Source: Anaeramoeba flamelloides (taxonomy: Eukaryota > Metamonada > Anaeramoebidae). From it: DNA of 64,000 bases. Location: positions 625,001 through 689,000 of the forward strand of contig JANTQA010000016.1 of NCBI GenBank assembly GCA_027625915.1. Reading direction: 5' to 3'. Positions 45,457 to 55,573 of the stretch are shown piece by piece (within the stretch, counting starts at the first letter, position 1; every line of letters begins with the position of its first letter). The notes below the pieces were generated by a model. That model saw nothing but the letters and a program-made list of their open reading frames with translations, was not told the DNA's origin and ran no database searches. A program made the position numbers and the translations under genes.

Positions 45457-47994
45457 ATGTTTAAACGTAACAAAACCAAAGCAACCTTACAATTGTGTAT
45501 TATTCTCTTAAGCGATGTGAAACAAAAAAACAAAACGGTTTATGTCAAGTGGAAGCGTGGCAAAAAGAAAGGCCAAACAAAAAAATCCATTTTAAACAAA
45601 TATGGCATTGTGGAGTGGAACGAAGAATTTTCTGTTCCACTGACACTCTTCAAGAGGAAAAAAACAGGGTACTTTTCACCCAAAATCTTAAAATTACAAG
45701 CATTTATGGAATGCGAAAGGATCGTCATGAAGAAAAATGGGCGAACAAAGACAAAGCCCTTTGAAAAGCTGATGGGATCAATTGAGTTTAATGTACTCAA
45801 GTCCATTAACTTGCAAGACGACTCTTTCAAGATCACCTCGCCAAACATTGTTCAAATACCACTCGCTGGGAAGGAAAACGAAAAGGACTCCGCAAGCCCA
45901 TCCTTATTGCTTTGCACAAGGGTTCACAAAAAGCGGACAAACGAAAAATCGCAAAATTGCAACCAAGCACACGCCCGCCTTTTAAACGACACCTACATCT
46001 TAGGCAAATTAGTTGAATATGAGACTCTTTTGAAAAATGATCAAAAATCCATTTCCACAAATGAAGGCGAAATTTCAATGAGCGGCACAGAAAGCGAAAA
46101 AGAAAGCAAAATTGAAAGTGTACAATCTACCAAAAAATCGGATTTTGATGGAGAAGTGGAGATAAAAGAAAATGAGAAACAGGAAAAGGAAAAGGAAAAG
46201 GAAAAGGCCAAACCAAAACCAAAAACAAACACAAAAAAAACCCCTGAAATTCACACTAACCACAAACACATTTCCAAAGATTGCAAACCGGTTTTGAATG
46301 TACAGCGCCATTCAAAAACTCACAAAATTGTGAAAAAAAAGCGTTTAAAAAAAGAAATAAGTTCGCTCGCAAGTAAAAAGAAAGTCGATTTTGAAAAAAC
46401 TGTTCAACGAAGAAGCTCCATGTTTGAATTTGGTTCTACGAATTCGTACCAAAATCAAAAAAAAAGCCAAAGCAAAAGTAAAAGCAAAAGCAAAAGCCAA
46501 AACCAAAACCAAAAACAAACACAAACACAAACACAAAAAGAAGACCAAAAAAAAACAAACTCAACAAAAATTCGCCACGTATCACAGCTTTCCAATGAAA
46601 TAACTGAAGAATTTACTTACCCACAAACACAAGGAAGATCAAATACATACGATTTTTTTAATAGCCAAACTTATGACTTTCTGAATAAAGAAAGAAATTG
46701 TGACCAAGAAAATTCATTATCTCTCGCAAAAAAGATCAAACTCGAAAAATGGGTTCTTCAAAAATTATTGTTTTACTCTGACGAATCTTATTTTGCAAAA
46801 TTTCCGATCCCAACTTGCTTGATTTTCAAATGCCTTTTACACTGGGACGCATTTTCAAATCAGAGCACATGTTCAAACGAGAGAAAAGAGGATTTGATCT
46901 ATTGCTTTTTAGATTCATTCGATTTTTTAATCCAATTAAACCAAAAGAAAAATCAAAACTTATGCTGGTTTCTATATAATTCGATTATTATGTTAAATTT
47001 GGTTGATCAGTTCTCGAAAAATACCTGCGATAATACCAAGGACAAAAAAAACAATAGCAACGACAATGGCAATGACAATGGCAATGACAATGGCAATGGT
47101 ATTAGCCGCAAAAACAGCGAGCATGACAAAAACACCTTAACTAAAAAAAACACCAATGTGATTGGGAATAAAATATATAATATATTGACGATCACAAAAT
47201 TCAAAAAAAACTTATTAGAAAAAATTATAGACATTTCGCAGTCTATTGTTAATAACACTTTGAATGAAATTAACAAATATTTAGAAAGGGCATTTTTAAC
47301 CCCAAGGGAATTGAATTATGGAAAGAACCAAGTCTGCTCAAAAAAACAAAAAAACAAAAAAACATCCTATCAAATGATTTGTAACCAAATAAAAACCTTG
47401 ATTTCGCAATTAAATAACCATTTTATACCAAAAGAAACAATCCAAAAAATCATTTCACAGCTAATAAACAGAATCGATTGCAAATTAACAAATAGATTAT
47501 TCACCCAAAAAGAATTTTGCACTTGCGGGAATGGGTTTCGAATCAAATTGTCTGTTTCCCGATTTGAAGAATGGCTCTACAAGAATTGCTACGATTTTAA
47601 AGAAAAATTCAAATACATCCAACAATCCGCCCAATTATTAGTGATGAACAAAATGGTCATCGAAAACAATGCGCAAGAGAACAAGAACACGCATTATTCG
47701 GCAATTTGCCCAGCTTTAAATATTTTACAAATATGTACCTTAATTAATAATATAATGCCCGACGAACTAGACCCCATCGAAATTACAAACGAAAAATTAA
47801 GCTTATTCAAAAAAAAGATTAACCAAAAATTAGAAAAAAAAAATCAGCTTTTTTTAAACGATTTTAACCATTTTAGTATCACATTCCAGAAATTCAAAAT
47901 TGACTGTTCAAAATGGGATAACGTTCCTGTTCCAAGCCAATTAAAATCAAACAAGCAATTGGAGTTTTTAAAACTGAAAAAAGAAGATTTGTAA
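45457..47994 (+). CDS. NT-C2 and dilute-like domain protein
   Basis: One exon, 845 residues. Residues about 8-165 fit an N-terminal C2 (NT-C2, EEIG1/EHBP1-type) domain: a lipid- or protein-binding beta-sandwich with VYVKWKRGKK, IVEWNEEFSVPLTLF and a GSIEFNV strand. A basic, K/S/Q-rich linker follows (about 195-400, with repeated KSKSKSK and QTQTQT). Residues about 425-820 resemble the dilute domain of myosin V tails: NLCWFLYNSIIMLNLV, then LFTQKEFCTCGNGFRIKLSVSRFEEWLY (myosin V: [26 protein letters not shown].W), and YSAICPALNILQICTLINN (CPVLSIQQLYRI). A 12-bp tandem (AATGGCAATGAC) encodes NDNGNDNGNDNG within it. There is no motor domain. It probably tethers membrane or vesicles to cytoskeletal partners. 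Confidence 0.85.
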   Translation: MFKRNKTKATLQLCIILLSDVKQKNKTVYVKWKRGKKKGQTKKSILNKYGIVEWNEEFSVPLTLFKRKKTGYFSPKILKLQAFMECERIVMKKNGRTKTKPFEKLMGSIEFNVLKSINLQDDSFKITSPNIVQIPLAGKENEKDSASPSLLLCTRVHKKRTNEKSQNCNQAHARLLNDTYILGKLVEYETLLKNDQKSISTNEGEISMSGTESEKESKIESVQSTKKSDFDGEVEIKENEKQEKEKEKEKAKPKPKTNTKKTPEIHTNHKHISKDCKPVLNVQRHSKTHKIVKKKRLKKEISSLASKKKVDFEKTVQRRSSMFEFGSTNSYQNQKKSQSKSKSKSKSQNQNQKQTQTQTQKEDQKKTNSTKIRHVSQLSNEITEEFTYPQTQGRSNTYDFFNSQTYDFLNKERNCDQENSLSLAKKIKLEKWVLQKLLFYSDESYFAKFPIPTCLIFKCLLHWDAFSNQSTCSNERKEDLIYCFLDSFDFLIQLNQKKNQNLCWFLYNSIIMLNLVDQFSKNTCDNTKDKKNNSNDNGNDNGNDNGNGISRKNSEHDKNTLTKKNTNVIGNKIYNILTITKFKKNLLEKIIDISQSIVNNTLNEINKYLERAFLTPRELNYGKNQVCSKKQKNKKTSYQMICNQIKTLISQLNNHFIPKETIQKIISQLINRIDCKLTNRLFTQKEFCTCGNGFRIKLSVSRFEEWLYKNCYDFKEKFKYIQQSAQLLVMNKMVIENNAQENKNTHYSAICPALNILQICTLINNIMPDELDPIEITNEKLSLFKKKINQKLEKKNQLFLNDFNHFSITFQKFKIDCSKWDNVPVPSQLKSNKQLEFLKLKKEDL

Positions 47995-48539
47995 AACAAT
48001 ATTTATTTTTGAAAAAAACTTGATTGATTTCTTGTTATATTCCTATTTTCAACACCGTCTTTATTTGTTCTGTATATACACATTTTTCTAACACGGAAAA
48101 AATTGGTTTAAAATTAACTTGATAGATATAATAGAGAATTGTAAATAATAATAAATTTTAATTATCATTTTTTTTTTTTGTTATTTTTCTTTCTTTTCCT
48201 TTTTTTTCCTTTTTTTTTTTTTCACAATTAATTTTTTAATTATTTTTTTCTCAATTTCCAAAAAAGAATCAAAAAAAAGAATCAAAAAAAAAGAATCAAA
48301 AAAAAAGAAGCAAAGCAAAGAAAGAAAGAAAATTAGTTGTACATGTAGGACACACATTCTATTAAAAAATCGAGAAATTATGGAAATTATTGTTTTTCTA
48401 TGTATTTATTTATTGTGGGAAAGGAGTTTGAAGAAAATTGATCAAATAAAAAAAAAGAGTCATAGAAAAATAATTAAAATATATAAATATAAAAAAATAA
48501 TTATATCATTTACTTTATCAAATGTTAAAATTTCCATTA

Positions 48540-48860
48540 TCTTTCGGGTTTCTTGAATTTTCTATTTTATTTGTCAAATGATGAGATTTTTCGTGGGTTT
48601 TTTTTGAGTTTTCTATTTATTACTAAAGTAAAAAAAACCTAACGAAAATCAATTAATTTTCGAAATAAAATAAAAAACCTCAAAAAAACCTAGAACACTT
48701 CCGAAATAAACAAAAATTTCAAGAAAACCACCATTAGCTTTTCCAAAATTTAAAAGAATAGAGAAAAATCATAGAATTTACTCAATTTTAATAAATTCTT
48801 GAAAATACAGGCATGTATCAGCACTCTACAACATTTCAGAACACTTGGTGACACCCATGG
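48540..48860. repeat. Modular palindrome, copy 6
   Basis: The arms are GGGTTTCTTGAATTTTCTAT...AAAATTTCAAG and GTTTTTTTTGAGTTTTCTAT...AAAAAACCTCAAAAAAAC, followed by the CCAAAATTTAAAAGAATAG module. A decayed tandem, GCACTCTACAACATTTCAGA then ACACTTGGTGACACC, lies at the far end in inverse orientation. Confidence 0.65.
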
Positions 48861-49489
48861 CACCTGAAAAATTTTATAGGAGGGACAAGAACCCATTAAA
48901 ATGACAATCAATAATTATAAAAAAAAAATTCGTTTATTTGAAATTAATAATTGGTATTACTTTGCTGTTAGATTTTTTTATAATTCTTACAAAAGGAGTA
49001 AAATATTTGGTTTTGCTAAATTTCTTTGAATAACAAAATAAAAATAGAAACTATCTAGCAAGGTAGGGATATCAGATACCAGAATTTATTGATTTTTTCA
49101 TTTACTATTTTAAGTATTTTTCATTTTCAATTTTTTATTATTAATTTTTTTTTTACTTAGTTAAAGTTTTCTAACTATTAGAGTTTTAGTGAAAAATTAA
49201 GATCATAAAAATAAATTTAATACTTTCAATTAATCACATTAAATAGATTCTGAGTATTTTTTCCAATAATAACTTTTTTATCTTAGTTTTTTGTATAAAA
49301 TTTTTGATATAATTCTAATTATTACCTTAACGCAAAACATTTTGTACTAAAAATGTCTCAAAATAATTTAATATTCTTGCTTGAAAAAACTTTATTTTTG
49401 TCTAAATACCTGTTATTATTCTCAGTTAAAACACAACACAATTAATCAAAGCGTGGGAAATAATTCCAATCATTATTTTGTTCCAATGG

Positions 49490-50256
49490 CACAATTACTT
49501 GATTATTTCAACATATATTCGTCTAGAATTAAAATATGGTCTATTTGGGTTGAAATGATAATAGTGTTACATGGCTAATATATCACCAAAAAAGCTATTG
49601 ATAAATATCATTACACTGTAAATTATTAGATTATTTACTAAGAATCCCTATTAAAAATTTAACATTTTTTAATCATTTTTTTTAATCCCTCCCAAAGAAA
49701 AAAATAGAAACCCAAAATACAGTATTCTGTTACTCAAAAATTCATATTTAGAAATCTAAAAAAGAAACTATTTTTTTTTAATTATTTAATTTCAAAGACT
49801 AACTCAATAATCACTAACATGAAAAACCAAAAAGTTAAGAAGATTTGTTTCCTTTTTTAGAACACCAGGTTATATAACATTAAATTACTTTCCAATAAGT
49901 GAAAATCATTTTTCAAAATAACATCTGAATTAATTTTTTAATTTTTAAAAAAATTAAATTTTTTAGCTATAAATCAACATTTCGCCACAAATTTAAGAAA
50001 GATATTTTACAATTTTGGAGTCGGAGTATTGATGAGTTAGAGCTTTAAATTTATTACTAAGTGCAGAATTATTTCTGAAATTCTTGGGTTTATTCCAATT
50101 TAAAATTGTCTTTTTTTAATTGATAAGATTAACAAATATTACTTTAGCTACTTGATTTTTTTAAGACATTTGAAAAATGCTCACTAATGTGATTTACACT
50201 CAATGGTAAGAGAATTTCAATCTTAGACTTCTCCTTGGTAAAAGCTAATTCCTTAA
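49490..50256. mobile_element. Family B element, second copy
   Basis: The body matches 42302-43055 in the same orientation over most of its length: ACCCAAAATACAGTAT, TTTGGAGTCGGAGTATTGAT, and the right end CTTCTCCTTGGTAAAAGCTA-ATTCCTTAA. The left end is eroded. No transposase was found. Confidence 0.65.
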
Positions 50257-50860
50257 TATCATACAATATTGATACTTATATCTCATAAGAATGAATCAAT
50301 TTTAAAATATTTTTTTCTCTTATTTTAAACACAGCAATATTAAAGAATGATTAACCTATTAACCCAGAAATTTAACAAACCTTTTTTACTAACAAAATCA
50401 ATTTCAGTTTGTTTTACTATTTCTGACTTTTGGAAAAATTCAGAATAGAGAAATTCGAAATTTTTCTTTCAATCAAGATCTTTTTAAAATCAGATTTTTC
50501 AATCCAGGTTCTTATTATCAGAAAATCAAAAAGTTAAGATGAAAAATGAGAAGATATTTCTTGATAAGAGCTGTTTTGAATAGGCAACTGATAAATATTA
50601 AAGAATGCTCAACCAAAAAATAGCAACCAATGGAAAGTTTATTTTTTGTTTTTTTTTTTTTGGTTTTTTTTTTTCTTCGATACCGTTTCAAAGTCAAACC
50701 ACAGATCTCAAAAAAAAGAAAAAAGAATCCGAGCAATAAAATCCAAAAACAAGAATTAAAACATAAAACCATAAACAAGAGCAAAAACAAGAACAGGAAC
50801 AACACCAGGAACATCAACAATTTCAAGAACACCATCTAATAAATTCAAAAAACAAAAAAC

Positions 50861-53800
50861 ATGAGCGAATTTCCTCAGAAACTTTCAAAAGAAAGTCCTT
50901 CTTCCTTTCAAAACAGAACAACAAAAAAAAACAAAACAAATCCAAAAGTTCGTCTTCACCATTTTGATTCCTTACATCGCTTGTGCTTCCAAAGCAGAAC
51001 TCCAAGTTTGGAAGAATTAAAATATCGACTCTCATTTGGGGAGGATCCAAATGAAAAAGATTTTCGATCTATAAAATGGTTTGATGTGACGCCACTGCAA
51101 TTGCTATGTAAAAAAAAGGGAATCCCATTAAGCAATGAACGTGCTAATGCAATTTTGTATTTGTCTGGCAAAGGAGCAGATCCCTTTATTTCGTCACAAA
51201 CAGGGAAAGATAGTTTTTATTTTTTGATTGAAAATTGCCATCTCAAAACCTTCCAACAATTAATTTTTCAGAATTTCAAATCAAACACAAAAAATCAAAA
51301 ATTAATGAACCAAAAAAATTCACGATCTTTGCCTTTAAAAATGTTTGATTTGCTGCAAAATAATAATTTCATAAGCACAAGCAAATTCCTTCAACATTTA
51401 AAATCTTTTAAAAACAAAATAGTACAAATCCAAAACAATGTTTATTTGGCTTACGAAAAAAAAACAAGGGCAAACCCGTTACAGATCCTAACCTTTTTCC
51501 CTGATCACATTAACAATTTTCTGCAATTATTCTCGACTAACAAAGATGTGAAAAAACTTTTTTTATTCGAGAGGGATTATCAAATGATACATGGGGTAAC
51601 TACACTACACCTGTTGTCAATTTGTAATTCTCGTTACAACAAAAGCAAAAGCAAGATCAAGAACATTCATAATCATAGCCAAATCGCCATGCAAATTGAA
51701 AATGTAAATAACAGAGGAAAAGTAAAAGAAAAGGAAAAAAATATTCCAAATCAAAAGAACGAAGAAAAAGTAAAAGAAACAGAAACGGAAACGAAAACGA
51801 AAATGGAAACAGAAACAGAAACAGAAACAGAAACAGAAAATAAAAAAGAAAAAGAAACAGAAAAGAATATAGAGAACTGTCTGAAATTAATGCAATATTT
51901 ATTAGAGAAAGGAAGTTCAATAGAAGTTGAAGACGATTTCGGAAGAACTCCATTACATTGGAATTGTATTATTGAAAATAGTTCTATTAAAATCATTAGA
52001 TTTTTGTTTCAAAACGGATCAAATCTGAATGCAGTGGATTTAAATAAATTAACACCAATGCATTATTTGTGTTTGAAAAAAAAACAAAGTTTCAAAATTT
52101 TAAAATTTTTTATTCAAAATAAAGCCAAGGTTGATCCTCAAAATGAAAAAAACGAAACGCCAATGCACTTCCTATGTAAAAAAAGAAACCCATCTTCTCA
52201 AATATTAAAATATTTTTTTGAAAATGGGGCCAAAATTAATGCAAAAACAATAACCAGAATCACTCCATTGCATTTTTTGTGTAGCAACAAAACACCCAAA
52301 TATGAGAATATAAAACTATTTCTTGAGAAAGGCGCAAATTTAAATTTGAAGCAATTGGGCGAATATACACCGTTTCATAATCTATGTAAATACATGTCTA
52401 TGGGGGGATCAGAATCAGAATCTGTTTCCATTATTAAAATCATTAAATTATTTATTGAATATGGCGCTGATCTGAATTGTGAAACGAGAGATAAATGGAC
52501 ACCTTTGCATTTACTTTGCCACCAACCAAAGCCAAATTATCAAATTATCAAATATTTAATTGAAAATGGTGCGGATCCAAAAGTGGTTACTCGGAAAAAA
52601 TGGAATGTATTCCATTTGTTATGTAAAAAGCAAACAATATCATTTGAAATTATTCAATATCTTATAACTAAAAAAGTGGATTTAAATGCAAAAACACAAA
52701 ATTTGTTTACACCTTTTCATTTTCTTTGCCAAAAAAATGATCCGCCAATTGATATTATAAAATTATTTTTAGAAAATGGCTGTGATGTGAATGTAAAAAA
52801 TAAAGAGACTTTAACTCCACTTCATTATTTATGTATTGACAAAAAAAAAATAAAAACAAATAAAATTATTCAAAATGATAATGAGAATGATAATAAAAAT
52901 GAAAATGAAAATAAAAATGAAAATGATAGTTGCAGTGATGGTGATAGTGATAATAATAATAACAATAACAATAACAATAACAAGGGTGGCAACAACAACA
53001 GTAGTAATTATTATAAAGCCAAGGATAATTTATTAAAAATATTCGAGTGTTTTTTAAAATATGATACAGATTTCAATATTAAAAATAAATATTTGTGGAC
53101 CCCTCTGCATTTTTTATGCTCCCAAGAAAAGCCTTCCTTCAGATTAATTAAATTTTTAGTTAACAATGGCTCTGATATTAATATGAAAACAAAAAGTAAG
53201 TGGACCCCGATAAATTTAATCAGTGATTGTCAATCTCCCAATCTTAAAATTATTAAATTCTTAATTGAAAAAAATGCTAATGTCAATATTGCCACTTCAA
53301 ATAATTGGTCTACTTTGCACAATATATGTAAAATGAAAAATCCTGATTTTGAAATCATTAAATGCTTGGTTGATTCTTCTGTTAATATTAATTGCAAAAC
53401 CGAAAAAAATTGGACTCCAATTAATTTAATTTGTCAATACGAAAATCCATCAATAAAAATTTTAAAATTATTCATTGAAAGAAGTGTTGATCTTAATATT
53501 TATACACGGGATCAAAAAATTTCACCAATTCATAATTTTATTCGCAATAATTTTAATAATAAAGATAAAAATAATAATAATAAGAATAATAATAATCATG
53601 ATAATAAAAATAATACTAACAGTGATCGTACTACTACTACCACTACTACTAACAATAAAAAGAATAATAATAGCTATTTCCATAACGTTGATAACAACAA
53701 TCATAACGATGATGATGATGATATTAATATTTACAAACCTGAATTAAAAAAACGAAAAAAATCAAAATTTTATGATAGTACTCAATCTAAACAATTATTA

Positions 53801-55573
53801 AATAATAAAATACAAATAAAAAAAATAGGAAATATGTTAGATTCATTGTATTCAATTAGAATTGAAAGTATTAAATTGTTTCTTAAAAATAAAATTAATA
53901 TCAATCATCAAAATGCACGTGGGCAAACAATTTTACATTTGTTATTATCAAAAGAATTTAACCAAATCAATTTACCAGACATTATCCAAGTCATTAAAAT
54001 ACTGATCTCTAATAATATTGATTTAAATGTAAAGGATAATGATAAACTAACATCATTGCATTACGCGTGTAAAAATAAAACACCATCAATTGAAATTATC
54101 CAAATATTACTTGATAATGGAATTGATATTAATTGTCAAAGTAAAAATTTGGAAACAGCATTACATTTTATATGCAATCAGACCAAGATGCAATTAAAAA
54201 TAATCAAATTGTTGATTGCAAATGGTATAAACATTAATCTAAATGATAACGGGAAAAATAATTGTTTACAATATTTAATTGAAAAAAATAAATTTAATCT
54301 TGGGATTATTAAATTATTTATTGATAATAAAATTGATTTAAATCATCAAAATGCACGTGGACAAACAATTTTACATTTGATATTATCAAAAAAATTTAAG
54401 CAATGTAATTCACAAAAAATTAACCAAATCAATTTACCAGAAATTATCCAAGTCATTAAATTACTGATCTCTAATAATATTGATTTAAATGTAAAGGATA
54501 ATGATAAACTAACACCATTGCATTACGCGTGTAGAAATAAACCACCATCAATTGAAATTATCCAAATATTACTTGATAATAACGCAAAAGTTAATGAAAA
54601 AAATAAATTATCACAAAACTGTTTACATTTATTATCCGCACATCAAGCAAATTCCTATGAAATTTTCCAATTATTGATCAAAAGGAAAATTGAAATTGAT
54701 TGCCAAGATGTGTTTAAACGTTCTGCTTTGCATTTAATTTGCAAAAGAAATGATGCCGATTATAGAATTTTAAAATTATTTATAGACAATGGCTCAAATA
54801 TTAATTTGAAAGATAAATCTGATCATACGCCTTTACATTTCCTTTCTTCAATTCCAAATTTACCTCTTAAATTTTATAAATTATTTATTGAAAACAATGC
54901 AAATATTAATGCAAGGAATTACCAAATGGAAACCCCATTGCATTTTCTTTCCATCCAAAAATTTACTCCGAAAATTGAAATTTTTAATTTCTTTTTGCAA
55001 AATGGCTCAAAAATTAATATTGGAAATAACCACATGCATACGCCCTTGCATAATCTTTGCTTTGTACCTGAGCCTTCGATACCCTTAATCAAATTATTTA
55101 TAAAAAATAATGCTAATATAAATTGCTTGACAGACCTTGGTGTAACGCCACTTCATCTTCTTTCAAAATTAAATCCCCCACCATTTATTACAATACAACT
55201 CCTTTTAAAAAATGGCGCTTTCACAAAGCATACTGATGATTTTGGCAACTCTTCTTTGCATACGCTATGTACGAAAAAGGAAATTCCTTTAAAATTTATA
55301 TCCTTATTAACGCAGTTTGGTGCAAATTTAAATGCTTTAAATCACTACCATGACACCCCCTTACACTTCATTTGCAAATACCACCTTATATTTACAGAAG
55401 ATTGTTCACAAAATAATAATAGTGTTGTTGGTGATCATGACACTTTAATAAAAATAATAAAATTCTTTATAGAAAACGATAGCCAAATCAATATAAAAAA
55501 CAAAAAAAATCATACACCCTTATATTATATTACAATTCGAATTATTCAAAAATTATTTTGGAAAAAAAAATAA
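50861..55573 (+). CDS. Giant ankyrin-repeat protein, 1570 residues
   Basis: A single exon from MSEFPQKLSK to a TAA after IIQKLFWKKK. Residues about 25-110 hold degenerate ankyrin units (GEDPNEKD, VTPLQLLC). From residue about 335 on there are about thirty units of the form TPLHFLCxxxxPSxxIIKLFIENGADINxK. The repeat array is split by low-complexity insertions: a K/E/T tract (about 285-335, TETETETE), N/D/K tracts (about 665-710) and an N/T-rich tract (about 895-960). Two blocks, coding 53900-54130 and 54340-54575, are almost identical and show a recent internal duplication. No kinase, F-box or membrane segment is visible, so a protein-binding scaffold is the best guess. Confidence 0.93.
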   Translation: MSEFPQKLSKESPSSFQNRTTKKNKTNPKVRLHHFDSLHRLCFQSRTPSLEELKYRLSFGEDPNEKDFRSIKWFDVTPLQLLCKKKGIPLSNERANAILYLSGKGADPFISSQTGKDSFYFLIENCHLKTFQQLIFQNFKSNTKNQKLMNQKNSRSLPLKMFDLLQNNNFISTSKFLQHLKSFKNKIVQIQNNVYLAYEKKTRANPLQILTFFPDHINNFLQLFSTNKDVKKLFLFERDYQMIHGVTTLHLLSICNSRYNKSKSKIKNIHNHSQIAMQIENVNNRGKVKEKEKNIPNQKNEEKVKETETETKTKMETETETETETENKKEKETEKNIENCLKLMQYLLEKGSSIEVEDDFGRTPLHWNCIIENSSIKIIRFLFQNGSNLNAVDLNKLTPMHYLCLKKKQSFKILKFFIQNKAKVDPQNEKNETPMHFLCKKRNPSSQILKYFFENGAKINAKTITRITPLHFLCSNKTPKYENIKLFLEKGANLNLKQLGEYTPFHNLCKYMSMGGSESESVSIIKIIKLFIEYGADLNCETRDKWTPLHLLCHQPKPNYQIIKYLIENGADPKVVTRKKWNVFHLLCKKQTISFEIIQYLITKKVDLNAKTQNLFTPFHFLCQKNDPPIDIIKLFLENGCDVNVKNKETLTPLHYLCIDKKKIKTNKIIQNDNENDNKNENENKNENDSCSDGDSDNNNNNNNNNNKGGNNNSSNYYKAKDNLLKIFECFLKYDTDFNIKNKYLWTPLHFLCSQEKPSFRLIKFLVNNGSDINMKTKSKWTPINLISDCQSPNLKIIKFLIEKNANVNIATSNNWSTLHNICKMKNPDFEIIKCLVDSSVNINCKTEKNWTPINLICQYENPSIKILKLFIERSVDLNIYTRDQKISPIHNFIRNNFNNKDKNNNNKNNNNHDNKNNTNSDRTTTTTTTNNKKNNNSYFHNVDNNNHNDDDDDINIYKPELKKRKKSKFYDSTQSKQLLNNKIQIKKIGNMLDSLYSIRIESIKLFLKNKININHQNARGQTILHLLLSKEFNQINLPDIIQVIKILISNNIDLNVKDNDKLTSLHYACKNKTPSIEIIQILLDNGIDINCQSKNLETALHFICNQTKMQLKIIKLLIANGININLNDNGKNNCLQYLIEKNKFNLGIIKLFIDNKIDLNHQNARGQTILHLILSKKFKQCNSQKINQINLPEIIQVIKLLISNNIDLNVKDNDKLTPLHYACRNKPPSIEIIQILLDNNAKVNEKNKLSQNCLHLLSAHQANSYEIFQLLIKRKIEIDCQDVFKRSALHLICKRNDADYRILKLFIDNGSNINLKDKSDHTPLHFLSSIPNLPLKFYKLFIENNANINARNYQMETPLHFLSIQKFTPKIEIFNFFLQNGSKINIGNNHMHTPLHNLCFVPEPSIPLIKLFIKNNANINCLTDLGVTPLHLLSKLNPPPFITIQLLLKNGAFTKHTDDFGNSSLHTLCTKKEIPLKFISLLTQFGANLNALNHYHDTPLHFICKYHLIFTEDCSQNNNSVVGDHDTLIKIIKFFIENDSQINIKNKKNHTPLYYITIRIIQKLFWKKK

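Larger units (their letters stand above)
47995..50860. other. Intergenic region between NT-C2 and ankyrin genes
   Basis: It begins with T-rich sequence and a small AAAGAATCAAAAA tandem (48265-48310). It holds modular palindrome copy 6 and the second family B element. The last 250 bases before the ankyrin start are purine-rich (AACAAGAGCAAAAACAAGAA, about 50775-50830). They look like part of a transcribed leader, but no function can be assigned. Confidence 0.5.
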
